NCBI GenBank assembly: GCA_965206315.1
Contig: OZ242210.1
Span: 2,418,001-2,482,000 of the forward strand
Length of the DNA: 64,000 bases
Direction: 5' to 3'
Origin: Bin16 sp965206315
GTDB lineage: Bacteria; Chloroflexota; Dehalococcoidia; Lucifugimonadales; Australimonadaceae
The notes under the pieces were generated by a model. The model did not search any database and was not told the origin of the DNA. It saw only the letters and a program-made list of their open reading frames with translations. The translations under genes were made by a program, and so were the position numbers. Below are positions 49,844-57,934 of the stretch, piece by piece (position 1 is the first letter of the stretch; every line of letters starts with the position of its first letter).

Positions 49844-49931
49844 CGTTCGCCTCCTTCGGTGCGGCGTCGGGGGTACTGTACGGCGGGCGCGGGCAGTTGT
49901 GCAACGAAACCCCCTACCCGCACCCCGCCCG

Positions 49932-50000
49932 GAGGGCCCTCACCCGCTCCCGCTGCGCTTGAGAGCGCAAGCGGCGGCACCCTCTCCCTCAGGAGAGGGG
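49932..50000. repeat. Long variant of family B
   Basis: GAGGGCCCTCACCCGCTCCC at the start and CTCTCCCTCAGGAGAGGGG at the end, with the central arm enlarged to CTTGAGAGCGCAAG. The stop of the CitE-like gene lies 17 bases to the right. Confidence 0.8.
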
Positions 50001-50016
50001 AACAGACAGGGTGCGG

Positions 50017-50910
50017 CTATTTGACATGGAATCGTTCGGCGAGCTCGAGGGTGCGGCGGGCGCGGGCGATGACGGGCTCTTCCAGGAAAGCGCCGTGGTA
50101 GTTGAGCACGCCGGTGCCCTGTGCGACGGCCTCTTCCAGCGCGGCGATGACCTCCCGCGCGTAGGCGACCTCCTCCGGCGTGGGGCTGAAGGCGGCGTTG
50201 ACCGGCTCGATCTGCGAGGGGTGGATGACGGCCTTGGAAGTGAATCCGAGCCGACGCGCCTGGGCGGCCTCCTCAGCGAGGCCTTCGAGGTCGTTCAACG
50301 CCGTCCAGATGACGTCGACGGGCTGCACGCCCGCCGCGGCGCATGCGGTGGCAACGGCTGCGCGCTGGTAGAGCAACTCCTTCGCCTCGCCTGTGCGGAC
50401 GAGCGGCAGGCCCATCTCGCGGGAGAAGTCCTCGCCGCCGAACTGCACGGCGATGACGCGCGGGTCGGCGGCGCAGATGGCGTAGGCGTTCACGACACCG
50501 AGCGGGCTCTCGATGAGCAGCGCCAGGCGGGTCGTTCCGGGCTCGACGCCCATGCGCTCCTCCTCGTACGCGAGCGCGGCGCTGACGCCCTGCACCTGGG
50601 CGGCGCTCTCCACCTTGGGGAGCCAGATGCCCTCCACGTTCAGTTCCAACGCCGCGCGGAGGTCGTCGGCGAAGAGGTGCTCATGGCGGGGGTTGTTGAC
50701 GCGGACGTACCTGCGCGGGGTGCCCTCCGGCGGCACTGCCGGAAGCGCCCCGGCGAGCACGCTGCGTGCGCCCACCTTCTCCGCTGGGGGCACGGCGTCC
50801 TCGTAGTCGTAGATGACGGCATCCGCCGGGAGTTCCAGCGACCGGGCGATCATGCGTTCCTTGTGCGCGGGGACGTAGAGCCAGGAGCGGACGAGAGCGT
50901 CGTTGGCCAT
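50017..50910 (-). CDS. HpcH/HpaI aldolase-family lyase (CitE-like)
   Basis: A 297-residue TIM barrel of the CitE/citramalyl-CoA lyase/malyl-CoA lyase group. RSWLYVPAHKERMIARSLEL, VIYDYEDAVPPAEKVGAR (metal ligand region), RYVRVNNPRHEHLFADDL, GIWLPKVESAAQVQ, LALLIESPLGVVNAYAI with the Mg-binding Glu, QFGGEDFSREMG with the second acidic ligand, and SKAVIHPSQIEPVNAAF. It would cleave a 3-hydroxyacyl-CoA to acetyl-CoA plus a keto acid. Near CaiB, acyl-CoA dehydrogenase and MaoC genes. Confidence 0.9.
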   Translation of the reverse strand: MANDALVRSWLYVPAHKERMIARSLELPADAVIYDYEDAVPPAEKVGARSVLAGALPAVPPEGTPRRYVRVNNPRHEHLFADDLRAALELNVEGIWLPKVESAAQVQGVSAALAYEEERMGVEPGTTRLALLIESPLGVVNAYAICAADPRVIAVQFGGEDFSREMGLPLVRTGEAKELLYQRAAVATACAAAGVQPVDVIWTALNDLEGLAEEAAQARRLGFTSKAVIHPSQIEPVNAAFSPTPEEVAYAREVIAALEEAVAQGTGVLNYHGAFLEEPVIARARRTLELAERFHVK

Positions 50911-50919
50911 GAGTCTTTT

Positions 50920-52083
50920 TCAGTACGACCGGGGCATACCGAGGACGTTCTGTCCCAGGTATGCGAGGACGAGGTTGTTGTTGACGGGCGCCGTCATGAA
51001 GAGGCGGGTCTCGCGGAACTTGCGCTCGATGTCGTACTCCTTCGCGAAGCCGTAGCCGCCGTGCGCATTGAGGCAGGCGTTGCCCGCCTCCCATGCGGCC
51101 TCGGAGGCGAGGAGCTTGGCCATGTTGGCCTCCGCGCCGCAGCGCTCGCCGCGGTCGAACTTCGCGGCGGCGTCGAAGCGCATGAGGTCGGCGGCCTCGG
51201 TGTGGGCGTAGGCCTGGGCGATGGGGAGCTGGACGCCCTGGTTGGCGCCGATGGGGCGTCCGAAGACGACGCGCTCGCTCGCATAGGCGGCGGCGCGCTC
51301 GATGAAGAAGCGCGCGTCGCCGATGGCCTCGGCGGCGATGAGGATGCGCTCGGCGTTCCAGGAGTCGATGATGTAGCGAAAGCCCTTCCCTTCCTCGCCG
51401 ATCAGGTTCTCCGCCGGGATCTCCATGTTGTCGAAGAAGAGCTGGTTGGTGTGGCGGTTGAAGGTCATCTCGATGGGGTTGACCTTCAGGCTGTCCCCCG
51501 CCTCGCGCATGTCCACGACGAACACCGAGAGGCCCTCGGTCTTGTTGGTCAGCTCCTCGTAGGGCGTGGTGCGCGCGAGGAGCAGCATGAGGTCCGACTG
51601 CTGGACGCGGGAGATGAACGTCTTCTGGCCGTTGACGACGTACCTGTCGCCCTTCCGGACGGCGGTGGTCGAGATTCGGGTCGTCTCGGAGCCGGCGTCT
51701 GGTTCGGTGACGGCGAACGCCTGCAGGCGCAGTTCGCCGCTCGCGATGCCGGGGAGGTAGCGCGCCTGCTGCTCCGGGCTCCCGTGGCGGAGGATGACGC
51801 CCATGATGTACATCTGGGCGTGGCAGGCGGCGGAGTCGCCGCCGGAGCGATTGATCTCTTCCAGGATGACGCTGGCCTCGGTGACGGTCATGCCGCCGCC
51901 GCCGTACTGCTCAGGGATGAGCGCGGAGAGCCAGCCGAGCTCGGTGAGCTCGCGCACGAACGCCTCGGGATACGCGCCGTCCTTGTCGAGCGCGCGCCAG
52001 TAGGCGCCGTCGTACTTCTTGCAGACGTCGCGCACCGCGAGGCGGATGTCGTTCAACGTGCCGGGTTGTTGTTCGAGCAGCAT
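50920..52083 (-). CDS. Acyl-CoA dehydrogenase
   Basis: A 387-residue FAD enzyme oxidising acyl-CoA at C2-C3. LGWLSALIPEQYGGGGMTVTEAS, QAFAVTEPDAGSETTRISTTA (FAD and substrate loop), VNGQKTFISR, VVFGRPIGANQGVQ, and a C-terminal GGYGFAKEYDIERKFRETRLF with the region of the catalytic base. Nine bases lie between its end and the start of the lyase gene. The frame is open far upstream through the CaiB gene; the ATG at 52083 gives the normal length. Confidence 0.94.
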   Translation of the reverse strand: MLLEQQPGTLNDIRLAVRDVCKKYDGAYWRALDKDGAYPEAFVRELTELGWLSALIPEQYGGGGMTVTEASVILEEINRSGGDSAACHAQMYIMGVILRHGSPEQQARYLPGIASGELRLQAFAVTEPDAGSETTRISTTAVRKGDRYVVNGQKTFISRVQQSDLMLLLARTTPYEELTNKTEGLSVFVVDMREAGDSLKVNPIEMTFNRHTNQLFFDNMEIPAENLIGEEGKGFRYIIDSWNAERILIAAEAIGDARFFIERAAAYASERVVFGRPIGANQGVQLPIAQAYAHTEAADLMRFDAAAKFDRGERCGAEANMAKLLASEAAWEAGNACLNAHGGYGFAKEYDIERKFRETRLFMTAPVNNNLVLAYLGQNVLGMPRSY

Positions 52084-52124
52084 GGTGGGATTGGACAAGG
52101 CGCGCGACGGCGTGTCAAGCGCGG

Positions 52125-53357
52125 TCAGGCCACGCTCCCGTCCGCGTAGAGCGCGGCGATGCGCTCGTCGTCGCAGCCCAGGACGTCGCGCAGCACCTCC
52201 GTCGTGTGTTGTCCGAGCGTGGGCGGCGGCGTGAAGCGCTCCTCTCCGGCAGCCGATAGTTTGAACGGGTTGCCGGTGGCCTCGTAGGAGCCGCCCTCCG
52301 GGTGTTCGACGTCGACGATCATGCGGCGCGACCGCACCTGCGGGTCCTGCACCGCCTCGTCCAGCGTGTTCACGGGTGCGACGGGGATGCCCGCGGCGGT
52401 GAGCGCGGTCACCCACTCGTCGCGGGAACGCGTCGCAACGATGGTCTCGAGGGCGGCGTTGATGCGGTCGCGGTTGGCGATGCGCCCCGCCCTCGTGGCG
52501 AGCGTCTCGTCCTGCAGCGACGCGGCGGCTTCGCGGGCCGGGCCTTCGAGGCCGGTCTCCGGCGCGTTGAGCGTTTCGACGAACGCTTTCCAGTGCGGGT
52601 CGATGGAGACGGCGATGAATATCCAGCCATCGGTGGCGCGGTAGGCGTTGTAGGGCACGTGCAGCTTCATCTCGTTGCCGGTGCGCGGCGTGGGGATGCC
52701 GGACATGAGGTGCATGACGGCGTGGTAGTTGATGAGCGACATCTGCACGTCGAGCATGGATATGTCCACGTGCTGGCCTTCGCCCGTCCGCTCCCGCGAT
52801 GCGAGCGCAGCAAGTATGCCGAGCGCTCCGGCCATGCCGGCGCAGAGGTCGCTGTAGAGCGGGCCCGCGCGCACGGGCGAGCCGTCCGGATCGCCGGTCA
52901 TGCCCATCACGCCCGCGAACGCCTGCACGGTTGCGTCGAGCGCCGCCCTGTCGCGTCCGGGGCCCGTGAGGCCGTAGCCGGTGATGGAGCAGGCGATGAC
53001 GCGGGGATTGAGCGCTTTCAGCGAGGGGTAGTCGATGCGGAGCCGTTCGGTGACGCCGGGGCGGTAGTTGTCGACAACCACGTCCGCCCATCGGACGAGG
53101 CCCTCGAACACCTCCCTGCCGCCATCGCTGCGCAGGTCTACGACCATGCCGCGCTTGTTGCGTTGCAGGTTCATGATGTGGGCAGTGAGCGAGCCCATCA
53201 TCAGCGAAGGGTCCTCGCCGAAGCGCCGGGAGTTCTCCCCACCCGGGGGTTCTATCTTGATGACGTCCGCGCCCAGGTCGGCGAGGATGGCGGCAGCGTA
53301 GGGGCCGGAGACGATGGTGGTGAGGTCTACGACTCGGAGTCCTTCGAGCGCGTTCAT
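52125..53357 (-). CDS. CaiB/BaiF family CoA transferase
   Basis: A 410-residue family III CoA transferase that moves CoA between carboxylic acids. LEGLRVVDLTTIVSGPYAAAILADLGADVIKIEPPGGENSR, NKRGMVVDLRSDGG, NYRPGVTERLRIDYPSLKALNP, CSITGYGLTGPGRDRAALD, and GQHVDISMLDVQMSL, which holds the catalytic Asp. It probably activates the acid used by the neighbouring dehydrogenase and lyase. Start overlaps the small upstream gene by 4 bases (53354-53357). Confidence 0.94.
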   Translation of the reverse strand: MNALEGLRVVDLTTIVSGPYAAAILADLGADVIKIEPPGGENSRRFGEDPSLMMGSLTAHIMNLQRNKRGMVVDLRSDGGREVFEGLVRWADVVVDNYRPGVTERLRIDYPSLKALNPRVIACSITGYGLTGPGRDRAALDATVQAFAGVMGMTGDPDGSPVRAGPLYSDLCAGMAGALGILAALASRERTGEGQHVDISMLDVQMSLINYHAVMHLMSGIPTPRTGNEMKLHVPYNAYRATDGWIFIAVSIDPHWKAFVETLNAPETGLEGPAREAAASLQDETLATRAGRIANRDRINAALETIVATRSRDEWVTALTAAGIPVAPVNTLDEAVQDPQVRSRRMIVDVEHPEGGSYEATGNPFKLSAAGEERFTPPPTLGQHTTEVLRDVLGCDDERIAALYADGSVA

Positions 53358-53638
53358 CCGGCCTTCCGGGGCCTCCCCCTGCGACGCTTCTCCAGCCAGA
53401 AGCAGACAGCCCTGGGGTTGCGCCTGAGGGCGACGCCGATGGGCTCGCCCGCGACCGCAGCAGCGAGCACCAGGTTCTGCCGCACCTCGCGGACAGTCTC
53501 GCCTGCGTTGCAGGTCAGCATGCCGACTTCACCGGGGCGGACGCGGTAGACGTACTCCAGGTACTCCCGGAGCAGATCGACCTTCATCCGGGCCTTCGCT
53601 GCGGCTTCATCTATCCTGGTCTGGGTCAGCGCTGCCAT
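53354..53638 (-). CDS. Small basic protein with AT-hook-like tail
   Basis: A 94-residue protein of unknown function. The body is helical (TRIDEAAAKARMKVDLLREYLEYVYRV, LTCNAGETVREVRQNLVLAAAVAG), and the end is KRRRGRPRKAG, whose RGRP core is an AT-hook type minor-groove binding motif. The stop overlaps the CaiB start by 4 bases and GGAG precedes the ATG, so it is co-translated with the catabolic genes. It could be a local regulator, though this is speculative. Confidence 0.65.
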   Translation of the reverse strand: MAALTQTRIDEAAAKARMKVDLLREYLEYVYRVRPGEVGMLTCNAGETVREVRQNLVLAAAVAGEPIGVALRRNPRAVCFWLEKRRRGRPRKAG

Positions 53639-53688
53639 ACGCTCTCCGTGCGCGGGTTGCCGCCCGCAGGCTACGCGTCTACTCTACC

Positions 53689-54096
53689 CTACCCCGCAAG
53701 CGCGTCTGCGCCGGCCTGCGCGACTTCTTCGTCCTTGTCGGGCGGTCCGCCGCCTGCGCCGACCGCCCCAACGAGTTCTCCGTTCTTGTAGAGCGGCACC
53801 GCGCCCTGCACCCAGGTGACGCGTCCGCCATAGAGGTCGCGCACCGTTTCGAGCAGCCCCGGCGGGAAGCGTCCCGCGGCCACGCCACTGGGCGTTCCCT
53901 TCGTCACGGCGGTCGCGACGGCCTTGCCGCGCACCACGTCCGGCGTGAACGGGTTGGTGCCGTCCATGCGCGCCGAGGCTACGAGGCTCGTCTGGAGGTC
54001 GACGACGGCGACGGCCATCGTAAACCCGAGCTCGCGCGCCTTCTCTATCGCGGCTGCGATGACCTTGTTGGCGTCTTCCAGCGTGATTCCACTCAT
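53689..54096 (-). CDS. GlcG/HbpS-family haem-binding-like protein
   Basis: A 135-residue single-domain protein. ITLEDANKVIAAAIEKARELG, AVAVVDLQTSLVASARMDG, DVVRGKAVATAVTKGTPSG, VTWVQGAVPLYKNGELVGAVGAGGG. These are the GlcG/HbpS (DUF336) blocks. Members bind haem, cobalamin or small molecules, or have unknown catabolic roles; they are common next to glycolate- or diol-use genes. No signal peptide, so cytosolic. The stop is 50 bases before the next gene. Confidence 0.87.
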   Translation of the reverse strand: MSGITLEDANKVIAAAIEKARELGFTMAVAVVDLQTSLVASARMDGTNPFTPDVVRGKAVATAVTKGTPSGVAAGRFPPGLLETVRDLYGGRVTWVQGAVPLYKNGELVGAVGAGGGPPDKDEEVAQAGADALAG

Positions 54097-54128
54097 GCTC
54101 GCTCTCCCAAGCGCCCTTCAGGGCCACA

Positions 54129-54980
54129 TTATCGCACCGCGTAGCGCTTCTCCATCTCCGTGATGGCGCCGAGGCCGAGCGCGTCCGCGATGGACGTGCG
54201 CAACTCTCCGCCGGTGCCGAAACGGTCGATCGCGGAGATACGCCCGCTCTGCCGGAGCTCCACCATCATCTCCTTGATAATGGGATAGAGGGAGAAGATG
54301 GGGCCCCGGTGTATCTGGAACCTGAACCCGAGCGCCTCGACCTCGTCCGGCGGCAGTTCGCCGTTGTACATGCGCGGCAGGTCGCCGAGGCGGTGCGCGA
54401 ACTCCTGCAGGTCGTCGCTCGTACGGATGCCGTCCACGAACACGAGGTCAGCGCCTGCATCCGCGAACGCGCGGCAGCGGCGCTCCACGTCGTCCCAGCC
54501 GTTGACGGCGAGGGCGTCCGTGCGCGCGATGACGACGAAGTCGTCGTCGGAGCGGGCCTCGACCGCTGCGCGTATCTTCGACGCGGCCTCGTCCACGTCG
54601 ATGACCTGCTTGCCCTCGAAGAAGCCGCACTTCTTCGGAGCGACCTGGTCTTCGACGTGCACGCCAGCGACGCCTGCCCGCTCGTACTCGCGGACCGTGC
54701 GGTGGACGTTGATGGCGTTGCCGTAGCCGGTGTCCGCGTCGGCGACGACGGGCACGTCTACCACCGACGCGATGCTCGCGGCGTTCTGCACCATCTCCGT
54801 CTGTGTGAGCAGGCCAACGTCGGGCAGCCCCCTGGACATGGAGGTTGCGAACCCGGACATGTAGACGGCGTCGAACCCCGCCTCCTGGGCGATGCGTGCG
54901 GTGAAGCCGTCGTAGGTGAAGGGAGCGAGCAGCATCCGCTCGCCGGACAGGAGTTCCCGCAGGTGTGTCGTCGTTCTCAT
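54129..54980 (-). CDS. Isocitrate lyase/PEP mutase-family enzyme
   Basis: A 283-residue TIM barrel. MLLAPFTYDGFTARIAQEAGFDAVYMSGF at 16-44, VVADADTGYGNAINVHRTV with the Mg-binding Asp pair, and VHVEDQVAPKKCGFFEGKQVI, where the Cys in KKCG matches the catalytic Cys of lyases such as 2-methylisocitrate lyase and is absent from true PEP mutases. So a C-C lyase of a 2-hydroxy- or methyl-tricarboxylic acid is likely. GGAGGAG precedes the ATG at 54980; the frame continues upstream but that overlaps another gene. Confidence 0.86.
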   Translation of the reverse strand: MRTTTHLRELLSGERMLLAPFTYDGFTARIAQEAGFDAVYMSGFATSMSRGLPDVGLLTQTEMVQNAASIASVVDVPVVADADTGYGNAINVHRTVREYERAGVAGVHVEDQVAPKKCGFFEGKQVIDVDEAASKIRAAVEARSDDDFVVIARTDALAVNGWDDVERRCRAFADAGADLVFVDGIRTSDDLQEFAHRLGDLPRMYNGELPPDEVEALGFRFQIHRGPIFSLYPIIKEMMVELRQSGRISAIDRFGTGGELRTSIADALGLGAITEMEKRYAVR

Positions 54981-55222
54981 CGCTCCTCCTCCAACAGCTC
55001 GCGGAGTCCGGCCTCGAGCGCGGGCAGCCACTCGTCCAGCGGTGTGCTGAGCGGCAGCGTGATGGCTATCACCTCGCGCCGCATCATGCCGCCGGGCTCC
55101 CTGCCCCACGAGCCGGGGTCCTCCTTGCCGAGTTCGATGTTCAAGTCCTCGCGGTCTATGCCGAGTGCGTCGGTCACGTCATAGACCATCCCGATCTCTG
55201 CCATCGTGATGACGTCGTCCAT
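54977..55222 (-). CDS. Small acidic protein, unknown function
   Basis: An 81-residue protein: MDDVITMAEIGMVYDVTDAL, LGKEDPGSWGREPGG, ending EAGLRELLEEER. No signal peptide or membrane helix. Its stop overlaps the ATG of the lyase gene by 4 bases, the classic mark of coupled genes, so it is probably real although its own ribosome site is weak. No family recognised. Confidence 0.55.
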   Translation of the reverse strand: MDDVITMAEIGMVYDVTDALGIDREDLNIELGKEDPGSWGREPGGMMRREVIAITLPLSTPLDEWLPALEAGLRELLEEER

Positions 55223-55233
55223 GGTCGCCGTGC

Positions 55234-56580
55234 TTACTCCAAAACCAGCCTGCTCTGTCGCGCGTCAGTCTTACTTCGGCGTATCGCATGATGCTGCGTT
55301 GCGCCCTGCCCGCGTGTCAACGTCCCGCTGTCATCGTCCCAGAGTTGCACCGTGCCGTACTCGCCGTCGAACCCCGGTCGTACCAACACGTTCCCGAGGC
55401 GGGCTCGCATCACTCCCTCCGCGACGCGATCGCCTGCGACCTGCTCTATCTCCGACGGACCGGCTGCAGTGAGGACGTGCAGCTCGGAGCCTACACGGGA
55501 GGCGAGATCGAGGCAGGTGCGTTGCACGGCCTTGCTCGCGACGCCGTAGCCCAGCGCTTCCGCGACGACCTCCGCGAGCGGAACGAGCCTTCGGAACGGC
55601 GGGCGTTCAGTCTCCGTGCCGCGCAGGGTGCCGTCCGGGTCAGCGGCCAGGGGCTCCGGGGGACGCCGTGCGAGCGACTCGACGCGGTGCAGCACACCAA
55701 GGGTGAGCCTGCGTCCGCACACGGGGCATCGTCCGTCGTGCTCGCGCGGAGGCAGGTTGACTCCGCACTTGCGATGGCCGTCGTGGTGGTACTTCCCTTC
55801 CTCCGGATAGAACTCCGCCGTCCACTCCACCCTGCCCGTCCTCAATCCCTCGATGAGTGCGCCGTAGCCCGGTTCTCCGGCGAATACGGTGAGTTCGCGC
55901 CCCAGCCGCTGCGCGGAGTGCGCATCGGAGAAGGAGACGAGCGCCCGCCCGTCCAGCTCGGGCACACGCCAGTTCATGGCGGGGTCGCTGGAGAGGCCGG
56001 TCTCGATGGCATGAACGTGCCGGGCCATGTCGCCGAAGCACTCGTCCAGCGAGTCGAAGCCACTCCTGGAGCCGAAGAGCGCGTACCACGGCGTCCACGC
56101 GTGTGCCGGGATGACCTCGCATAGCGGGTCCACGGCGAGGACGGCTTCGACGACATCGCGTCCGGAGAGCCGCAGCGTGGGCCGTCCGTCCGACTCGAGT
56201 GCGCCGTAGGGAGCGAAGGCTTTGCAGATGCCGTCCACTGCGTCGAAGCCGGGTGCGAGTACGAGCAGGTGGAGGCGGTGGGAGCGTCCGTCCTGGGAGT
56301 AGACGCAGCTCACCTCGGTGCCGAGGACGAATCGTGCCAGGCGTTCGCGGCCCCGCACATCGTACCGCTCCGGCGGGTCGGTCAGTTCGAAGAGGCCGTC
56401 GTCCACCGGACGGAGACTGCGCTTCAGTTCGGCGAGCCATGCCGGGTGTGTGAAGTCGCTGCACGCGAGCACGTCCACGCCCTTGACGTCCGCCCAGGCG
56501 GCGAGTGCCTGCAGGGAGAGCGCAGAGCTGGTGCCCATGGCGTAGGGCGAGTGGAGATGGAGGTCGGCGGCGAAACTCAC
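55234..56580 (-). CDS. EndoQ-type PHP-domain DNA repair endonuclease
   Basis: A 448-residue protein. N-terminal PHP domain with metal ligands DLHLHS (6-11), KGVDVLACSDFTHPAWLAEL, a mid-region HAWTPWYALFGSRSGFDSL and VSFSDAHSAQRLGRE, then a zinc ribbon with HRKCGVNLPP and CPVCGRRLTLGVLHRVESLA. These are the EndoQ landmarks; EndoQ nicks DNA 5' of deaminated bases (uracil, hypoxanthine, xanthine). Known mostly from archaea with scattered bacteria. It lies 11 bases upstream of the small acidic gene. A C-terminal tail of about 100 residues includes a helix-hairpin-like region. Confidence 0.88.
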   Translation of the reverse strand: MSFAADLHLHSPYAMGTSSALSLQALAAWADVKGVDVLACSDFTHPAWLAELKRSLRPVDDGLFELTDPPERYDVRGRERLARFVLGTEVSCVYSQDGRSHRLHLLVLAPGFDAVDGICKAFAPYGALESDGRPTLRLSGRDVVEAVLAVDPLCEVIPAHAWTPWYALFGSRSGFDSLDECFGDMARHVHAIETGLSSDPAMNWRVPELDGRALVSFSDAHSAQRLGRELTVFAGEPGYGALIEGLRTGRVEWTAEFYPEEGKYHHDGHRKCGVNLPPREHDGRCPVCGRRLTLGVLHRVESLARRPPEPLAADPDGTLRGTETERPPFRRLVPLAEVVAEALGYGVASKAVQRTCLDLASRVGSELHVLTAAGPSEIEQVAGDRVAEGVMRARLGNVLVRPGFDGEYGTVQLWDDDSGTLTRGQGATQHHAIRRSKTDARQSRLVLE

Positions 56581-56720
56581 GTCGAGGGCAGTCTAGCGCA
56601 GACCGGTCTCACGTGTGGTGCACGAGTAAGAAGCCTTGCGTGGCTCTGTTGACCCGTCGCGTAAGATGGCGAAAGGATGGCGAGTGGGACAAGCCCGCGC
56701 GGGCGGAAGGAGGAGGGACG

Positions 56721-57752
56721 ATGGCGGTTATCGATGCGGACGCTCACGTCGTCGAGAACGAGCACACCTGGGACTACATGCGGGAGGAAGAGCGCGAGTT
56801 CCGTCCCCTGAGCGTGGTCACCACCGACCCGAACGCTCCCATCCGGCGCTACTGGCTGATCGGCGACCGCTCGACGGGCCGGGCGTTCATCCGCAACACC
56901 AACGAGGGCACTGGCACGAGCGACGAGTCGCGCGAGATGGCGAGCGTCTCGGCCCGGCTGGCGCACATGGACGAGCTGGGCGTGGACATCCAGGTGCTGT
57001 ACCCCACCCTCTTTCTGCGTCCGCTGAGCCCCCGGCCGGAGGTGGACTACGCGCTGGCGCGCAGCTACAACCGCTGGATGGGCGACATCTGGGAGATGGG
57101 ACAGGGACGGCTCCGCTGGCCGGTTATCGCGCCGGTCTACAGGCTCGATCAGGCCATCGAGGAGGCCCACTACGGCAAGGAGCACGGGGCGTGCGGCGTG
57201 TACCTGCGCGCAGGCGATGCCGGGCTCAGCCTCACCGACCCGTACTTCTTCCCCCTGTACGAGGAGGCGAGCAAGCTGGGCATGCCGATCTGCATTCACG
57301 CGTCGGTGGGCAACTTCGGGATGTGGGACCAGCAGGAGAACGGACTGCGGTTCAAACTGCCGCCCATCAGCGTGTTCCACAACCTGCTGATGCGGCGCGT
57401 GCCCGACAAGTTCCCCGATCTGAGCTGGTGCTTCGTCGAGGTCAGCGCCCAGTGGGTGCCGTACGTGCTGAACGACCTGTCGATCCGGTTCGGCAATAAC
57501 GGGCGGGAGTTCTCCGGCGCCACGCTCATGCGCGAGAACCGTATGTACGTCGCGTGCCAGACCACCGACGACCTGCAGTACGTCATCGACACGGCGGGCG
57601 ACGACAACATCATCATCGGCACCGACTACGGCCACGACGATACGTCGTCGGAGATCCTGGCGATGCAGCGGCTTCGGGAGGAGGGCAAACTCCCCTCGAG
57701 CACGGTCGAGAAGATCCTCGACCACAACCCCCGCAGGCTCTACGGCCTGTAG
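56721..57752 (+). CDS. Amidohydrolase family (amidohydrolase_2) metal-dependent hydrolase/decarboxylase
   Basis: A 343-residue TIM-barrel hydrolase of the ACMSD-like amidohydrolase_2 group. N-terminal metal motif DADAHVVEN (4-12), LAHMDELGVDIQVLYPTLFL, PVIAPVYRLDQAIEEAHYG, MPICIHASVGNFGMW, FVEVSAQWVPYVLNDL, and IIIGTDYGHDD with the last metal Asp. Members decarboxylate or hydrolyse aromatic and other acids. Start at ATG 56721 with AGGAGGGACG. Divergent from EndoQ. Confidence 0.9.
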   Translation: MAVIDADAHVVENEHTWDYMREEEREFRPLSVVTTDPNAPIRRYWLIGDRSTGRAFIRNTNEGTGTSDESREMASVSARLAHMDELGVDIQVLYPTLFLRPLSPRPEVDYALARSYNRWMGDIWEMGQGRLRWPVIAPVYRLDQAIEEAHYGKEHGACGVYLRAGDAGLSLTDPYFFPLYEEASKLGMPICIHASVGNFGMWDQQENGLRFKLPPISVFHNLLMRRVPDKFPDLSWCFVEVSAQWVPYVLNDLSIRFGNNGREFSGATLMRENRMYVACQTTDDLQYVIDTAGDDNIIIGTDYGHDDTSSEILAMQRLREEGKLPSSTVEKILDHNPRRLYGL

Positions 57753-57792
57753 CCGGCGTTGTTTTCACAGGCAGTTTAACGAGTACATTTCG

Positions 57793-57821
57793 TTGACACC
57801 TGCAGGAGTGCGGGGTACGAT
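57793..57821 (+). promoter_or_regulatory. Promoter of the acetolactate-synthase-like gene
   Basis: TTGACA (57793-57798), 17-base spacer, TACGAT (57816-57821). The transcript would begin near 57828, leaving a leader of about 107 bases. Confidence 0.75.
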
Positions 57822-57823
57822 TT

Positions 57824-57934
57824 ACAAGGCCGTGGCCTGCTGGTTGCGGCCTTTCGATAATCCTCTGGAATCGCCGATTCATTGCGCACCCAGGGCTTCC
57901 TGCCCGCCCGCGCAGGCAGGAATGGGACGGAATC
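57824..57934 (+). promoter_or_regulatory. Structured leader of the acetolactate-synthase-like gene
   Basis: Two stems are visible: AAGGCCG with CGGCCTT (57825-57854 region) followed by TTTCG, and TTCCTGCC with GGCAGGAA (57898-57923 region). The second stem resembles the half-A repeats and covers purines next to the start codon. No leader peptide with repeated branched-chain codons and no T-box sequence is seen. Confidence 0.45.

Noticed and set aside
50920..53091. A 723-codon frame joining the CaiB region to the acyl-CoA dehydrogenase
   Set aside because: The upstream part is an out-of-frame reading of the CaiB gene; the dehydrogenase has a proper start at 52083.
57824..57934. T-box or leader-peptide attenuator upstream of the acetolactate-synthase-like gene
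   Set aside because: No T-box core sequence, no leader peptide with Leu/Val/Ile codon runs, and no terminator before the gene.
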